Positions 35,101 through 47,900 of a stretch of 64,000 bases of DNA are shown piece by piece. The notes under the pieces were generated by a model that worked only from the letters and a program-made list of their open reading frames with translations, was not told the DNA's origin and ran no database searches. This stretch comes from Ampullaceana balthica (lineage: Eukaryota; Mollusca; Gastropoda; Lymnaeidae). A program made the position numbers and the translations under genes. Where the stretch lies: the NCBI GenBank assembly GCA_944989445.1, contig CALYLW010000070.1, forward strand, positions 595,307-659,306, given 5' to 3'. The stretch's first letter is position 1; each line of letters starts with the position of its first letter.

Positions 35101-38100
35101 CAGTCAGCTGCTGATATAGGCGATACAAAGGCTAAGTACGAGAATATAAAACAAGCAACAGGCCCTCTGACCTCCAAGACAACACCCCTAATGTCAAAAT
35201 CAGGGGAACTTATCACTGATCGAGACAAACAACTCAAACGGTTGATTGAGAACTACTTGGAATTGTAAGCAAAAATAAACCATGTCTTAAATGCTGCCCT
35301 GGACGAAATCCCAGACCTGCAGTCATCGAAGACCTTGATACCCTACCGACCATAGATGAGCTACGTATAGCCATTGATTGTCTAGACTGCGGGAAAGCCC
35401 CTGGCAATGATGGAATTCAATCAGAAGTTCTCAAATGAGGAAAAGAAATACTTTTCAGCCTTTGCGCCATCTCCTCAGTTTTTGCTGGGAACAGGGACAG
35501 ATACCACATAAGTTAAAAGATGCCAACATCGTTACATTGTATAATAATGAAGGAGACAAGAGTGACTGCAATAACTATCGTGGAATCTCTCTTCTCTGTA
35601 TAGCAGGAAAAGCCTTCGCCCGAGTTGCATTAACACGCGTGCAGACCCTAGCATCGCGTGTACTCCCAGAATCGCAGTGTGGCTTTCGAGCCGGAAGATC
35701 AACCATAGACATGATATTCTCTCTGCACCAGCTTCAGGAGAAATGCAGGAAGCAACATATGCCTCTATAAATCGCGTTCATTGACCTAACTAAAGCTCTT
35801 GATCTTGTCAGCAGAAGCGGTCTTTTCCAGATCTTAGTAAAAGAAATAGGCTGCCTTACACATCTGCTTAACAGTATCAAGCAATTACAGAATAACATGC
35901 AGGGCACAGTGTGCTATAACGGTGCTACCTCTGAGGCTTTACGAGTAAGTAGTGGATTAAAGCAAGGATGCGTGCTGGCACCTAATTTATTAGTAATATT
36001 CTTCTCCTTCTATATGCCTTCATGAACAACAGCGAAGTGATATACATACACACCAGAGCTAACGGGAGATTACTCAATATTGCTCGGCTTAGAGCTAAGA
36101 CCAAAGTAAGGAAGATTTTGCTGCGCGAGCTCTTATTTGCAGACGATTCCACCTTAATATCTCACACAGCAGACAGACTGCAGAACCTTTTATCCAGCTT
36201 CTCCGCTGCCTGCAAAGATTTTGGTCTGACCATTAGCATAAAGAAAACCAACATTATGGCACAGGATGCTGCCTCCCTCCCAAGTATCACCATTGACGAC
36301 TGCAAACCTGGATGTTCTTGACAGTTTTACATGTTTGGGATCGAAAATCTCGAGCACCCTCTCACTGGAAAGCGAGATAATTGGTAGGATAGGGAAGGCC
36401 ACAACTGTAAAGGCCAGACTGTACAAAAGAGTATGGTCCAATGTCTAACTGACAGCAAGGACTAGGCTACACGTATACCAGACCTGCGTACTGAGCACAC
36501 TCCTCTATGGATGTGAGTCTTGGACCACCTAAACCAGACATGAAATAAGGCTCACACGTTTCCACCTGAGATGCCTGTGCCACATGCTAAACATCAAATG
36601 GCAAGAGAAACTCCCCAACACAGAGGTCCTTGCTAAAGCAAGCACGAATAGCATTCAAGCCATATTAAGCCAAAGAAGCCTCCGTTTGCTTGGACACGTC
36701 AAGAGAATGCAAATTGGTCGCATACCCAAGGATGTGCTATACAGCGAGCTGGTGACAGGGAAAAGGTCGGTAGGACGGCCATGTCTCAAATACACGGACA
36801 TACGCAGAGACATGAAAGCAGCCAACATTAACATACAAAACTGGGAAAACCTGGCAGAGGATAGGTCCACATGGCGGGCTATACTAAAAGAAGGATCACT
36901 AAGACCAGACGAGCAAATCATGTCGGAAGCATTTGAAATAAAACAAACCCGTAAAAACAAAGTTTTTGACTATAAATCCCTTATATATGAGACATAACTA
37001 GCAGTATTGATTATTTTCAAACAAGGGGGGGAAGGGGGAGAGGGGAAAAGTCTGGTCACTGATTCGCTTGACCGAGCTCAGCTTGACCTCGTAAAATGTA
37101 AACAAAAGCGCCCCGTTGCTTCGACGGGTCGCCTCAACGCGTCAACTCAAACTTTCACGTGGGAAAAAAACAATAACAAACCGTGAATTTGAATTACATA
37201 CGTTATTTAAGGAAAAACTAAAAATGCATTAATTTAATTACGGTACAATCGATCGATCTGAAATTTTAATACGATGCATTTTTAGGTGAGACGAGTCCGT
37301 GTGCCAGATTTCAGCTCGATCGGATCACTGGAAGTGGGTCATTTTCGACTTTTGTTTTTCCGCCCGCCCGCCCATGAGATGATGAGATGACGACAGAGAT
37401 GACCGGCCGCGAAGTTAATATAAGGGATTTAAATAAAACAAACCCGTAAAAACAAAGTTTTTGACTATAAATCCCTTATATATGAGACATAACTAACAGT
37501 ATTGATTATTTTCAAACATTTACAGACTGAATCTGTCTTAACTCAAGTTTGCTTCATAACCCTGGGGGGGGGCGGAGGGGTGGGTGGGGGGAGGGGTGGG
37601 TGGGAGGGGGAGAGGGGAAAAAACATTGACAGACTGACACCGAGTGATGTCCCTTGTCTTTAATAAATGGGGGTGGGACGTGAGGGGGTGTCGGCTCGAC
37701 GGTCGGCGTCAACACGACGGTCGGCGTGAACTCAAACTCACGTGGAATTGGAAGAAAAAAAGGAAAAAAAACGTGAATTTAAATTACATACCTCATATAA
37801 GGATAAACTAAAAATGCATTAATTTAATTACGGTACGTTCGATCGATCTGAAATTTTTATACGATGCATTGTTAGGTCAGACGGGACCGTGTGCCAAATT
37901 TCAGTTCGATCGGATAATGGGAAGTGGGTCATTTTTGACTTCTGTTTTTCCGCCCGCCCGCCCGCCGAGCCCAAGACAGAGAGAGAGAGAGAGACGCCGG
38001 TGAAGTTAATATAAGGGATTTAAAAACAAACCCGTAAAAACAAAGTTTTTGACTATAAATCCCTTATATATGAGACAGAACTTAAAGTATTTACAAATAT

Positions 38101-41100
38101 CTACAGACTGAATCTGTCTTTACTCCCCTTTGCTTTTAACCCAAAAAGGGTGGGGTGGGGGTGGGAGAGGGGAAAGGTCTTGTCACCGATCGCTGGGCCA
38201 AGTTCACCGTGAAACGCCAAATGTAAACAAAAGCACGCCGCTTTACCTGGTTTAAGCACGAGACGTGTTCACACCGGTGGCTGGCCTGAAGTCAAGTGAC
38301 CCGTAAAATGTAAACGATAGAGACCTCTACATATAGTTTATATAGATAAACTAAAAATGCATTAATTTAATTACGGTACGTTCGTTCGATCGATCTGAAA
38401 TTTTGATACGATGCATTGTTAAGTGAGACGGGTCCGTGTGCCAAATTTCAGTTCGATCGGATCATGGGAAGTGGGTCATTTTTGTCTTCTGTTTTTCCGC
38501 CCGCCGAGCCCATGAGAGAGAGACAGACAGACAGAGACGGCCGCGAAGTTAATATAAGGGATTTAAAAAGGTCCTATGGGACGAAATTTATGGAGTCACA
38601 GTCATCTGCGACACGGTAGCCGGGTAACAAAAGGGAAGTCACTCATATCTGCCCAAGAGTTCGAACATGCGGTAATCGGAACTAATTATATATCCAAACG
38701 GGGACACGTGGAGTTCAGGTCGCATGACCATTGCAGGCAATCAGGGACCAATCGGTAAAGGATTGAATACATTACCCCTAGAATATAAAGGCGGATGTAA
38801 CCAAGCCCCCGGCCTCTATCCGCCCAGATGTTAGTAGTGCGTAGTCGCCATTGTGAATCTAATTCATAGGACCGAATCTACATTCATCTTTGGAGTGGAA
38901 GAGCCGGCATAATTCTCACTAACCAGATTCTGAGTAAGTTGGACTCTAGCTTTGTTTCCCTCGTTTATGTATATATATTTCCTACTATTATTTAGATATA
39001 AATTATTGAATAAATGCCATGTTGATATCATTAGAATATGTTAACCCCACGAACGCCGTACGGGGCCACGGGCGATATTTAGATATCCCACGTCTATTTC
39101 CTAACCAAGTGTGAATACAAGCGCTTTCCATCAGATAGATGAATCGGGTTATATTTGCATAGAATAAATAACAGCACTATATTTGTATCTCAATCCACGT
39201 ATGAGGTGTCAGGCAGATAGGTCTGCAGCCGTGGTTGTAGAAATGAGATCTTAACCTTAGTCTCATATTATATCATGTATTAATTAATAATTTGTTTTAT
39301 GTGAATGTATTTTAATCCCTTTTGGCACCTTGCTCTGAAGGCTCGGTAGCCAAAAAGTTGGATGAGATAGACGAAATAGAGAAACTATCGAAATCTAATT
39401 TTCTATTTTTAGTCTGGTTCCTGGGGCACCCGCCAGTACAGAGAGATAACCTGAGCTCCTGACTGCAGTCCTGCCCAGGCCGAATTGTTGACACTCATAG
39501 GATCAAGAGCTGGAACAGCCGCTGTCCCCATCGTCTTGCATCCGACACCCTCCCTGATCCCAGCACAGACCGACAGGACATTGAGGGGGATGACTCAGCA
39601 CCTATCAGTTTGTTACGTCTAATCGTACAACTAAAGCCAGCACACACACACCGCGCATGTTGATGCCAGTGCGTGACTACACACTACAAGCACGGAAGCC
39701 GGCTAGTCACACACCGTGATCGCCGACGTCAACTTGCCCATAGGTGAGATAGCCAACGCAGTAGCAGTGAACTGAACGCTTCAGGCCGTGGAACACTTGC
39801 AGAACCAACTAGACACTCCAAAACTCAAGGAGCCCGGTGTAGGGCAGAACTACCCACAGCGGACCGCTTCATTTAACACAGCAGAAGCGAACAGAACACG
39901 CTGACCAGGGGAGCTTGCAGCGCCAGCCGCAACACCTCAACGACCGAGGGAGCACGGAGCGGGGCGAGACGACCCAGGTGGACAGTGTCACCATTACATT
40001 TGAGTACCCATCCGATAAACATTAGGTCACGTGGCATAACCCTGATGAGGATAAAGTTAAGCCAAAAAGGGGACAATTAATATGTAGTATCATTATTCCC
40101 ATTAGGAACTAGTTTCCGCAATTGTACAAAATTGTATATTAAATTTCATTGAGTTAAATTTACACCCCTTTAGTTTGTTTATTATCGTATGCGAGGAGAT
40201 CACTAAAGTTGTGCGTTGTGAGCGGGAAGGTCATAAATTCAATATAATACCCCTAGACAACTCGCAAAACGGATATATCCATATTTATCGCAACAACATA
40301 GACTCGTGTCTAATAACAATGCATCGTATCAAACTTTCAGATCGATGGAACGTACCGTAATTAAAGTTTTTAGTTTATATCTATACAACATATGTAATTC
40401 AATTTCAAAGTTTGTTATTGTTTTTGTTCCACGTGCCAGTTCACGTGTTGACGCCACCCATCGATGTACCGGCGTGCTTTTGTTTACATTTTACGTGTCA
40501 CGCTGAGCTCGGTCCAGCGATCGGTGTCCAGACCTTTCCCCTCTCCCCCGCCCGCGGTTATACAGTATATTGGAGTTAAGGCAGATTCAGTATGTAAATG
40601 TTTGTCGCGATGGAACATGATCAATACCATTAATTATGTCTTATATATAAGGGATTTAAAATAAAAAACGTTGTTTTTACGGGGTTGTTTTATTATTAAA
40701 TCCGTTATATTAACTTCACCGCCGTCTCTCTCTCTGTCTGTCGTTCGTCGTCTGGCTGAAAAACAAAAATAAAAACTGACCCATTTCCCGTGATGTCGTC
40801 GAGCTGAAATTTGGCACATAGACTCGTGTCACCTAACAATGCATTGTATCAAAATTTCAGATCGATCGAACTCACCGTAATTAAATTAATGCATTTTTTA
40901 GTTTATCTCTCTACGACGTATGTAATTCAATTTCACTATTTGTTATTGTTTTTTTTCACGTCAAAGTTCAGTCACGCGTTGACGCCACCCGTCGATGCAC
41001 ACACTCCCTCCCGTCCCTTCCCACATTTTTAAAGTGAGGGGATATCACTCGGTGTCAGTCTGTAAATTTTATTCACGTTTGAACATAATCAATACTTTTA

Positions 41101-43924
41101 GTTATGTCTCATATATCAGGGATTTATAGCCAAAAACTTTGTTTTTACGGGTCTTTTTTTATTTTGGCGTCAGTTATTCTGTCTTTCATTACATTGAACA
41201 CATCAATAAATGATTTTATCATTTCCTAGTTACGTACTTTTATAGAGCTGGACGCTTTGCTCTGGTTCTGATCGCAGATAATTTTCAAACATGGTGCTCA
41301 TTAGTGTTCTATTTTTGACCACATTACTACAGCAGTTGGGGGGGGGATGTTTAACATTAAATCCCATCAGACTTTCCCGACAAAAAATAGAATTGTAGAT
41401 TTTTTTTTAAATTTAATTTTTTTGTATTATTATTATTTTTAAAGAAATAATTGTTGGACAAGAGTTAAGTTTTGATGTCATTCATTTTTCGTAATTTTGA
41501 CAACTACAAGAACTTTTAAATTTTGTGAAATCGACCCACAGCTATCCCCCTTGAGCAGAGACTCTTGTTACTAGCAAAAAAATTAAGCAAACAAGGGAAT
41601 GAAACAACCCGTAAAAACAAAGTTTTTGACTATAAATCCTTTATATCTGAGACATAACTAAAAAAATTGATTATGTTCCATATAATACGCACCACCAGAT
41701 AACCTTTTATTGACTGAACGTGAATGATCTCGACTGGTCTAAAAACACGGGCATGTGTTCATCAATTGCTGGAGTGAACTCCAGTGACACATGGATGTCA
41801 ACAATAGCAGAAGTTTACAAAGGTATACATAGAGTAAACTAAAATTGTATTAATTTAATTACGGTACATTCGATCGATCTGAAACTTTGACAGAATGCAT
41901 TGTTAGCTAACACAAGTCTATGCGCCAAATTTCAGCTCGATAGCGTCACGGAAAATGGGTAATCTTTTACTTTTGTTTTCCCGCCCACCCGACCAAGACA
42001 GAGTAGCGATCACGACAGAGTCAACGAGGGATTTAACAAGACGGATAAGTTAATATAAAGAATATAAAAAACAGCTGCACAAATTATTTAATATATAATT
42101 GTTTAAAATGAGAGTGAAATATTATTTATTGTAAAAACATCTTTCTTTTAGTCTATGGAGCTTTGGGAACAAAATGTACACAAGCAGATTGAAATAGTAA
42201 CCTATATTTCTACTCTTTAAAAATTAATCAACAATACATTTCAAATTTTAAAGTTTTTCTACTTTAAAAAAAAATATTTGAAGAATATTATAAGGTGAAA
42301 AAGCAATTCAATTTATTAGTCAGATGTTATGGTACATATTAAGACAATGTTAAAGCAAAAGAAACATTTTAACTCAGTGAAAAATCAATGGCATGTAGAA
42401 TAAATCATACTATTAATTATTACATGAAAAAAGAATTCATAGGAGAACGTTTTAGGACGCCATTAATTTAGAAAAAGTCATAGAATAAGAAACACAACCG
42501 ACTAACTAAAGCAATATTTAATTAATGCAAAATTAACTATATCTCACATGTAATATATATATATATTCAAATAAATTTAGAGCTAGCTTAAGCATTTAAA
42601 AAAAAACTCCATTGAAATGCAAACTGTATCAATAATTGTAACAGGGATTTTCAGCTAATATGCACATATAATAATTTGTAATTAATCTATAATATATAAT
42701 TCACCAGATTTAGCTCAAGATGATTGCAAATAAGCAGGACCAATAAGTCTCGCTAGGGTCGGTCAATCATAGTTTATCGTTGGCAAGCTAGAGTGTTGCA
42801 ACGTAAAAAGGGGGGGGGGTAGCTAACCGCAGTATGCATGTCTCGAGACAAAAAATGCGTCGGCAGTTCTACCCCTTCGATCATTCACCTTGTTCTGATT
42901 TCTTCATGCTGTACTTTGTGTCCCCCCTTTCTTTGCACGTTCTATGAGGAATTCTGCGGCGTAAGCTACGCCGCGGGTCGTATCTAATGATAAATATGTA
43001 TACAAATAATGAGTATATACCTATACATCATTTTTTTAGTCTATGAAGTATTGCTTTTAAATCTTTATATCTATATAAACGCGCGGTAAGGATGCGGCAG
43101 ATTCTTTTAGTTAAACTCAAGATTTCCTGAAATATGTATGCTCGTTAGGGTGGTCTGACATGTTGATCCCGGACGGTTTGACCCTTATGATTCAACCACA
43201 CGAAGTTTCGACCCTGTTTGGTTCGACCACGGATGATTCGACTCATGGTGATTCGAATCGTCCGTGGAACCCGTAGTTAGTAAGTATATGTGACGCAATA
43301 GCTATTACTTTTTTTTAAAAAGGTAGTCTCTTCATGAATCAAAATGATGGGAAATTATGTTTTTAAAAGAAACTCAGCTAACATAAATTAGGTGAATCTT
43401 TTCAAATCAAAATGTGTCCACTAATTATGCATGTCTAATATTAAACTCAAGTATTGTTTGAAATAAAGCAATGTATTTTAATAGTAAAAAGTATCGACGC
43501 GTTGTTGAAAACACGTCTAAAATGGAAAAAAATACCCTTATATTTTTAGATATATTGCCTTAAACTTAAATATACGAAAAGTACTCACGCTAAATTTTTT
43601 GAGATTGTGCGGATCTCATATTTGAAGACCAAATCAGCTGGTGAGTAGTCGTACAGTTCCATTCTAAGAATCAGAAATGTTTTAAAGAATAATACTATCA
43701 AGCGTTAAAATTATCTGTTACCAAACTCCATACAAATGAAATTTGCTTTAAGACATAAATTTCTACAATTTTCGTTTGTAGAAAACTAATTAAGTGATTT
43801 TATTTTCAGGATCTCTTTGTATACGATGCGTGTCTTGGGCTTACTGTTGTTAAATAACAGTGTAACTGCTCTGAGCATACTCTATTGAATGCTACGTAAA
43901 TTTAGCGATATATATATATATATT

Positions 43925-43981
<57 letters not shown>

Positions 43982-44943
43982 TTGTATATATATGGGCAAT
44001 TTCTGATCCAGTATGGGAATATATTGATAAGAACTTGATGAATCACTCTACATGGCAAGATTGCGCACCATATGGGAGGTCAATGTTAACTATTTCACAT
44101 GCATAATATCTGGCGTGAAGTCTACAGTTATCGAGAATTACTTTGCAGATTTTATTTCAGCAATAATGAAAGACAATACCTTTTGCCCCATCTGTTAAAT
44201 TAAATCTTCACAGATAGAGTTCATGTCAATTATTTCCATGTTGACAGATATGTTCAGCAAGAAATATGTGAAACTAGTTCATTAGTTCCATTAGTCCTAT
44301 GTAGTTACTGTTGCTGTGTGAGCCTAACAGTTCATTCTTGCCATGAAATGCAAGGCCAGGAATGCAAAGAAAATTTTATAAAGCGTACTATCCTTATAAG
44401 AACTTTTTTGACAGTCAAAGTTTCGTATTCGAAATGCTATACAGATAAGAAGAAATCGAATTGTTTTCCTTCTTATATTATTACTAACGATTATTATTTC
44501 TGGTATTTCAAAATCTTCTTCATTTTGTCGTGAGAAATAGATGAGATTTATTAAATCATTTATCATATTTTCAGAGATTCATGCAAACAATTTCCAACTA
44601 TTATTATACAATAAAATAAATTTGGTGGCCCCTAAATCAATGGAGGTACCTGTCTGTAGCCCATTCAGCCCCCACCCCCTTTTAATCCACCATAGTATGA
44701 AAGGCGTGCGTTGGTGCTATTCCTAGATACTGTAAGGCGAAGTAAACTCCTTTTGTTTAGACTTTGAAAAATGTGCTTACCTTTCCAAATATAACCATTT
44801 AGAATCCACGTCCATGTTGTTTGAGATGCAAGGAAGTCAAAAGAGGAAAGTGAGAAGGCAAGATAAAGAATTAAAAATGAAAAATTCGTTCGTCAACAAA
44901 ACAATGGTTCCAATAACAGTAACCTACAGCTGTTCCTATATTA

Positions 44944-44978
<35 letters not shown>

Positions 44979-47900
44979 CTCTTCATGGTGGGGCCATGCG
45001 AGGCAAGCTGCAAGTATGTGCAACCGAGCATGACGAATGACCCGCGCTGGGGTCAACTAATCACTGTTGGATAGCGTGGTGCGATGAAAAGAAGAAATAA
45101 AACAAACCCGTAAAAACAAAGTTTTTGACTATAAATCCCTTATATATGAGACATAACTAACAGTATTGATTATTTTCAAATGCTACAAACATTTACTGAC
45201 TGAATCTGTCTTAACTCAACATTGCTTCATAACCCTGGGTTGTGGGCGGGGTGGGGGTGGGTGGGGGGAGAGGGGAAAAGTCTGGTCTTCGATCGATGAC
45301 CGAGCTCAGCGTGACACGTAAAATGTAAACAAAAGCACGCCAGTACTTCAATGGGTCGCCTCATCGCGTCAACTCAAACTCTCACGTGGAAAAAAAACAA
45401 TAACAAACAGTGAATTTGAATTACATACGTTATATGAGGATAAACTAAAAATGCATTAATTTAATTACGATACGTTCGATCAATCTGAAATTTTGATACG
45501 ATGCATTGTTAGGTGAGGACGGGTCCGTGTGCCAAATTTCAGCTCGATCGGCGCACGGGAAAGGGGTCATTTTTGACTTTTGTTTTTCCGCCCGCCCGCC
45601 CAAGACAGACAGAGAGAGATGACGAGGCGGCGGTGAAGTTAATAAAAGGGATTTAATAAAACAAACCCGTAAAAACAAAGTTTTTGACTATAAATCCCTT
45701 ATATATGAGACATAACTAAAAGTATTTACAAATATTTACAGACTGAATCTGTCGTAACTCAACTTTGCTTCATAAGCCTGGGGGGTGGTAGAGGGGGAAC
45801 AGTCTGGTCACCGATTCGCTTGACCGAGCTCAGCGTGACACGTAAAATGTAAACAAAAACACGCGGGTACGTCGATGGATCGCCTCAACGCGTCAACTCA
45901 AACTTTCACGCGGGAAAAAAACAATAACAAACAGTGAATTTGAATTACATACCTCATATTAGGATAAACTAAAAATGCATTAATTTAATTACGGTACGTT
46001 CGATCGATCTGAAATTTCGATACGATGCATTGTTAGGTGAGACGGGTCAGTGTTCCAAATTTCAGCTTGATCGGATCATGGAAAGTGGGTCATTTTTTAC
46101 TTTTGTTTTTCCGCCCGCCCAAGAGAGAGATGATGACAAACAAACAGAGAGAGACGCCGGTGAAGTTAATATAAGGGATTTAAAAAGGGGGAATGGGAGT
46201 GGGTGGCAACAAAGCTCTTGCCGTTCACTTGCCGTTAAGTTGCATTGTTCCTTCACAGAAACTTGAGATTCGTAGTGTACTGGTTATCACGTCCGCCTCA
46301 TACGGGAAAGGTCCTGGGTTTAAGCCAAAGCGAAAACTTTTTTTTTAAATTTTTAAAAATGTCTGTTTATTCCCGTTGTTTTACTCCTTAATTGCCAACA
46401 CTAGCTGATCCGCAGCGTAGCATACGCCGCTAATGATTTAGTGACAGGTAAAGACTTCCTGAAAAACACAGTTGTCCAAATGGGGTAGGTTTGGGCAAAC
46501 GACTGTGAGTGAATGAAAAGAAGGAACTCTGGAGAGACCCACGGCGTAGCATACGCCGCAGACTTGCTCATCATAGACATTGCAAAGAGCCATTGGGGGA
46601 GGGGGTTGAGAGTCCAGACACAAAAAGCAGCACTAAGTAAATAAAAATAACGAGTAAACGTAAAGACATGCTCGCTGAGGTGGTTGTTAGCCGCCTGCAA
46701 TTTAATTTTCATACTACCATCCCTTAAAAATAAACTGTGATTGGCCGACCCTAGCGAGGGTTAGTCATATTTATGGTTGTTAATTGCGTGTTGTTGTTTT
46801 CTTTTTTTTTAAACTGATTATCGATTACGTAACTCCGATTTTAAACCGATTATCGTTTTATAGCTGACTTCATAGAAGTTAGGGGTGTACCGAATTTCGC
46901 CTGCAAATGTCTCGAAACCAACATAGAGTTGGCAGTTCCCCCCCCCCTGCAACCGACATTCACTCGCTTTGTTTTGATTTCTTTGTGCTGTCGTTTGTGT
47001 TCGTTCTTTCGCCACTTTCTTTGTTCTCTCCATGAGCAAGTCTGCGGCGAATGCTAAGTCGCGGGGCGTCTAGCATCTAAATATTTATTCAAAGTTCCGT
47101 TGACTCTATTTACGCGCAAACAAAAAAAATCATTGAATTATAAGACGCATTCGCGTATAAGACGCGTGTTAAGACGATTAGTGTAAAATATATGCCACAT
47201 TATATACCCCCATATATAAGATTTACCATAGGTTGAACGATCAGCCAAGCGAAGCAAAATGCGAGTGATATATTCGAGCAAATACGGTTGTTTTAAAAGG
47301 ATGAATGAAATTTGAAACACGTGGTTTGAAATTCACCAATATCCATAAATAAAAACTGGGGATTGGGGGTTAAAGATTTTAAAAGTAACGGTATCTAAAA
47401 AATTGCATCACTTTGTAAAAATAACGTTAAGCAACATATTAAACGTGGAATCCATTTAGCCAATTGGGTTTTTTGGGGAAAGGGAATAAAACGGAAACAC
47501 ATTTTACAGAAATAATATTAATATACAGTGGTTCTCGAGATACGAAATTAATCCATTCCGGGATGGCTTTCGTATCTTGGATTTTTCGTATCACGAAATA
47601 AGTTTATCATGTAAAATACCTAATTCGTTCCAAGCCACGGAGCATCTGAATGGTACCGAGGACCCCTGGGGGTCCGCAGGGACCACTTTGAGAACAACTG
47701 GATTAGGCGAATGCTACAAGAGCTGTTCTGTAACCATATGATTGTCAAAATAAACTGATATGTCAAATATGTCCTCTATCAAGTGATTTTGCCATCAATA
47801 TTCAAACGCATACACACATTTAAACTTTCAAACACACTTTCTTAAGATTATTTATTTTATAATACAGCCAATATTAAATAAATGTGTATTTTACTTGTTT

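Larger units (their letters stand above)
33140..36940 (+). mobile_element. Decayed RTE-like LINE of a second family (LINE 3)
   Basis: Related to but distinct from LINE 1, with many stops and frameshifts. The 5' leader occupies 33140-33940. The 3' end is missing: the LINE sequence passes directly into a family A repeat at about 36938, so the last open frame reads from LINE (MSEAFEI) into repeat (KQTRKNK). Confidence 0.85.

Noticed and set aside
44318..44566. Overlapping 70-80 codon frames on both strands
   Set aside because: They lie in an intron, are AT-rich, lack domains and have no phase-compatible splice sites.
46255..46325. tRNA-Val gene
   Set aside because: No acceptor stem and poor T-arm pairing. 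Better a SINE head or tRNA pseudogene.
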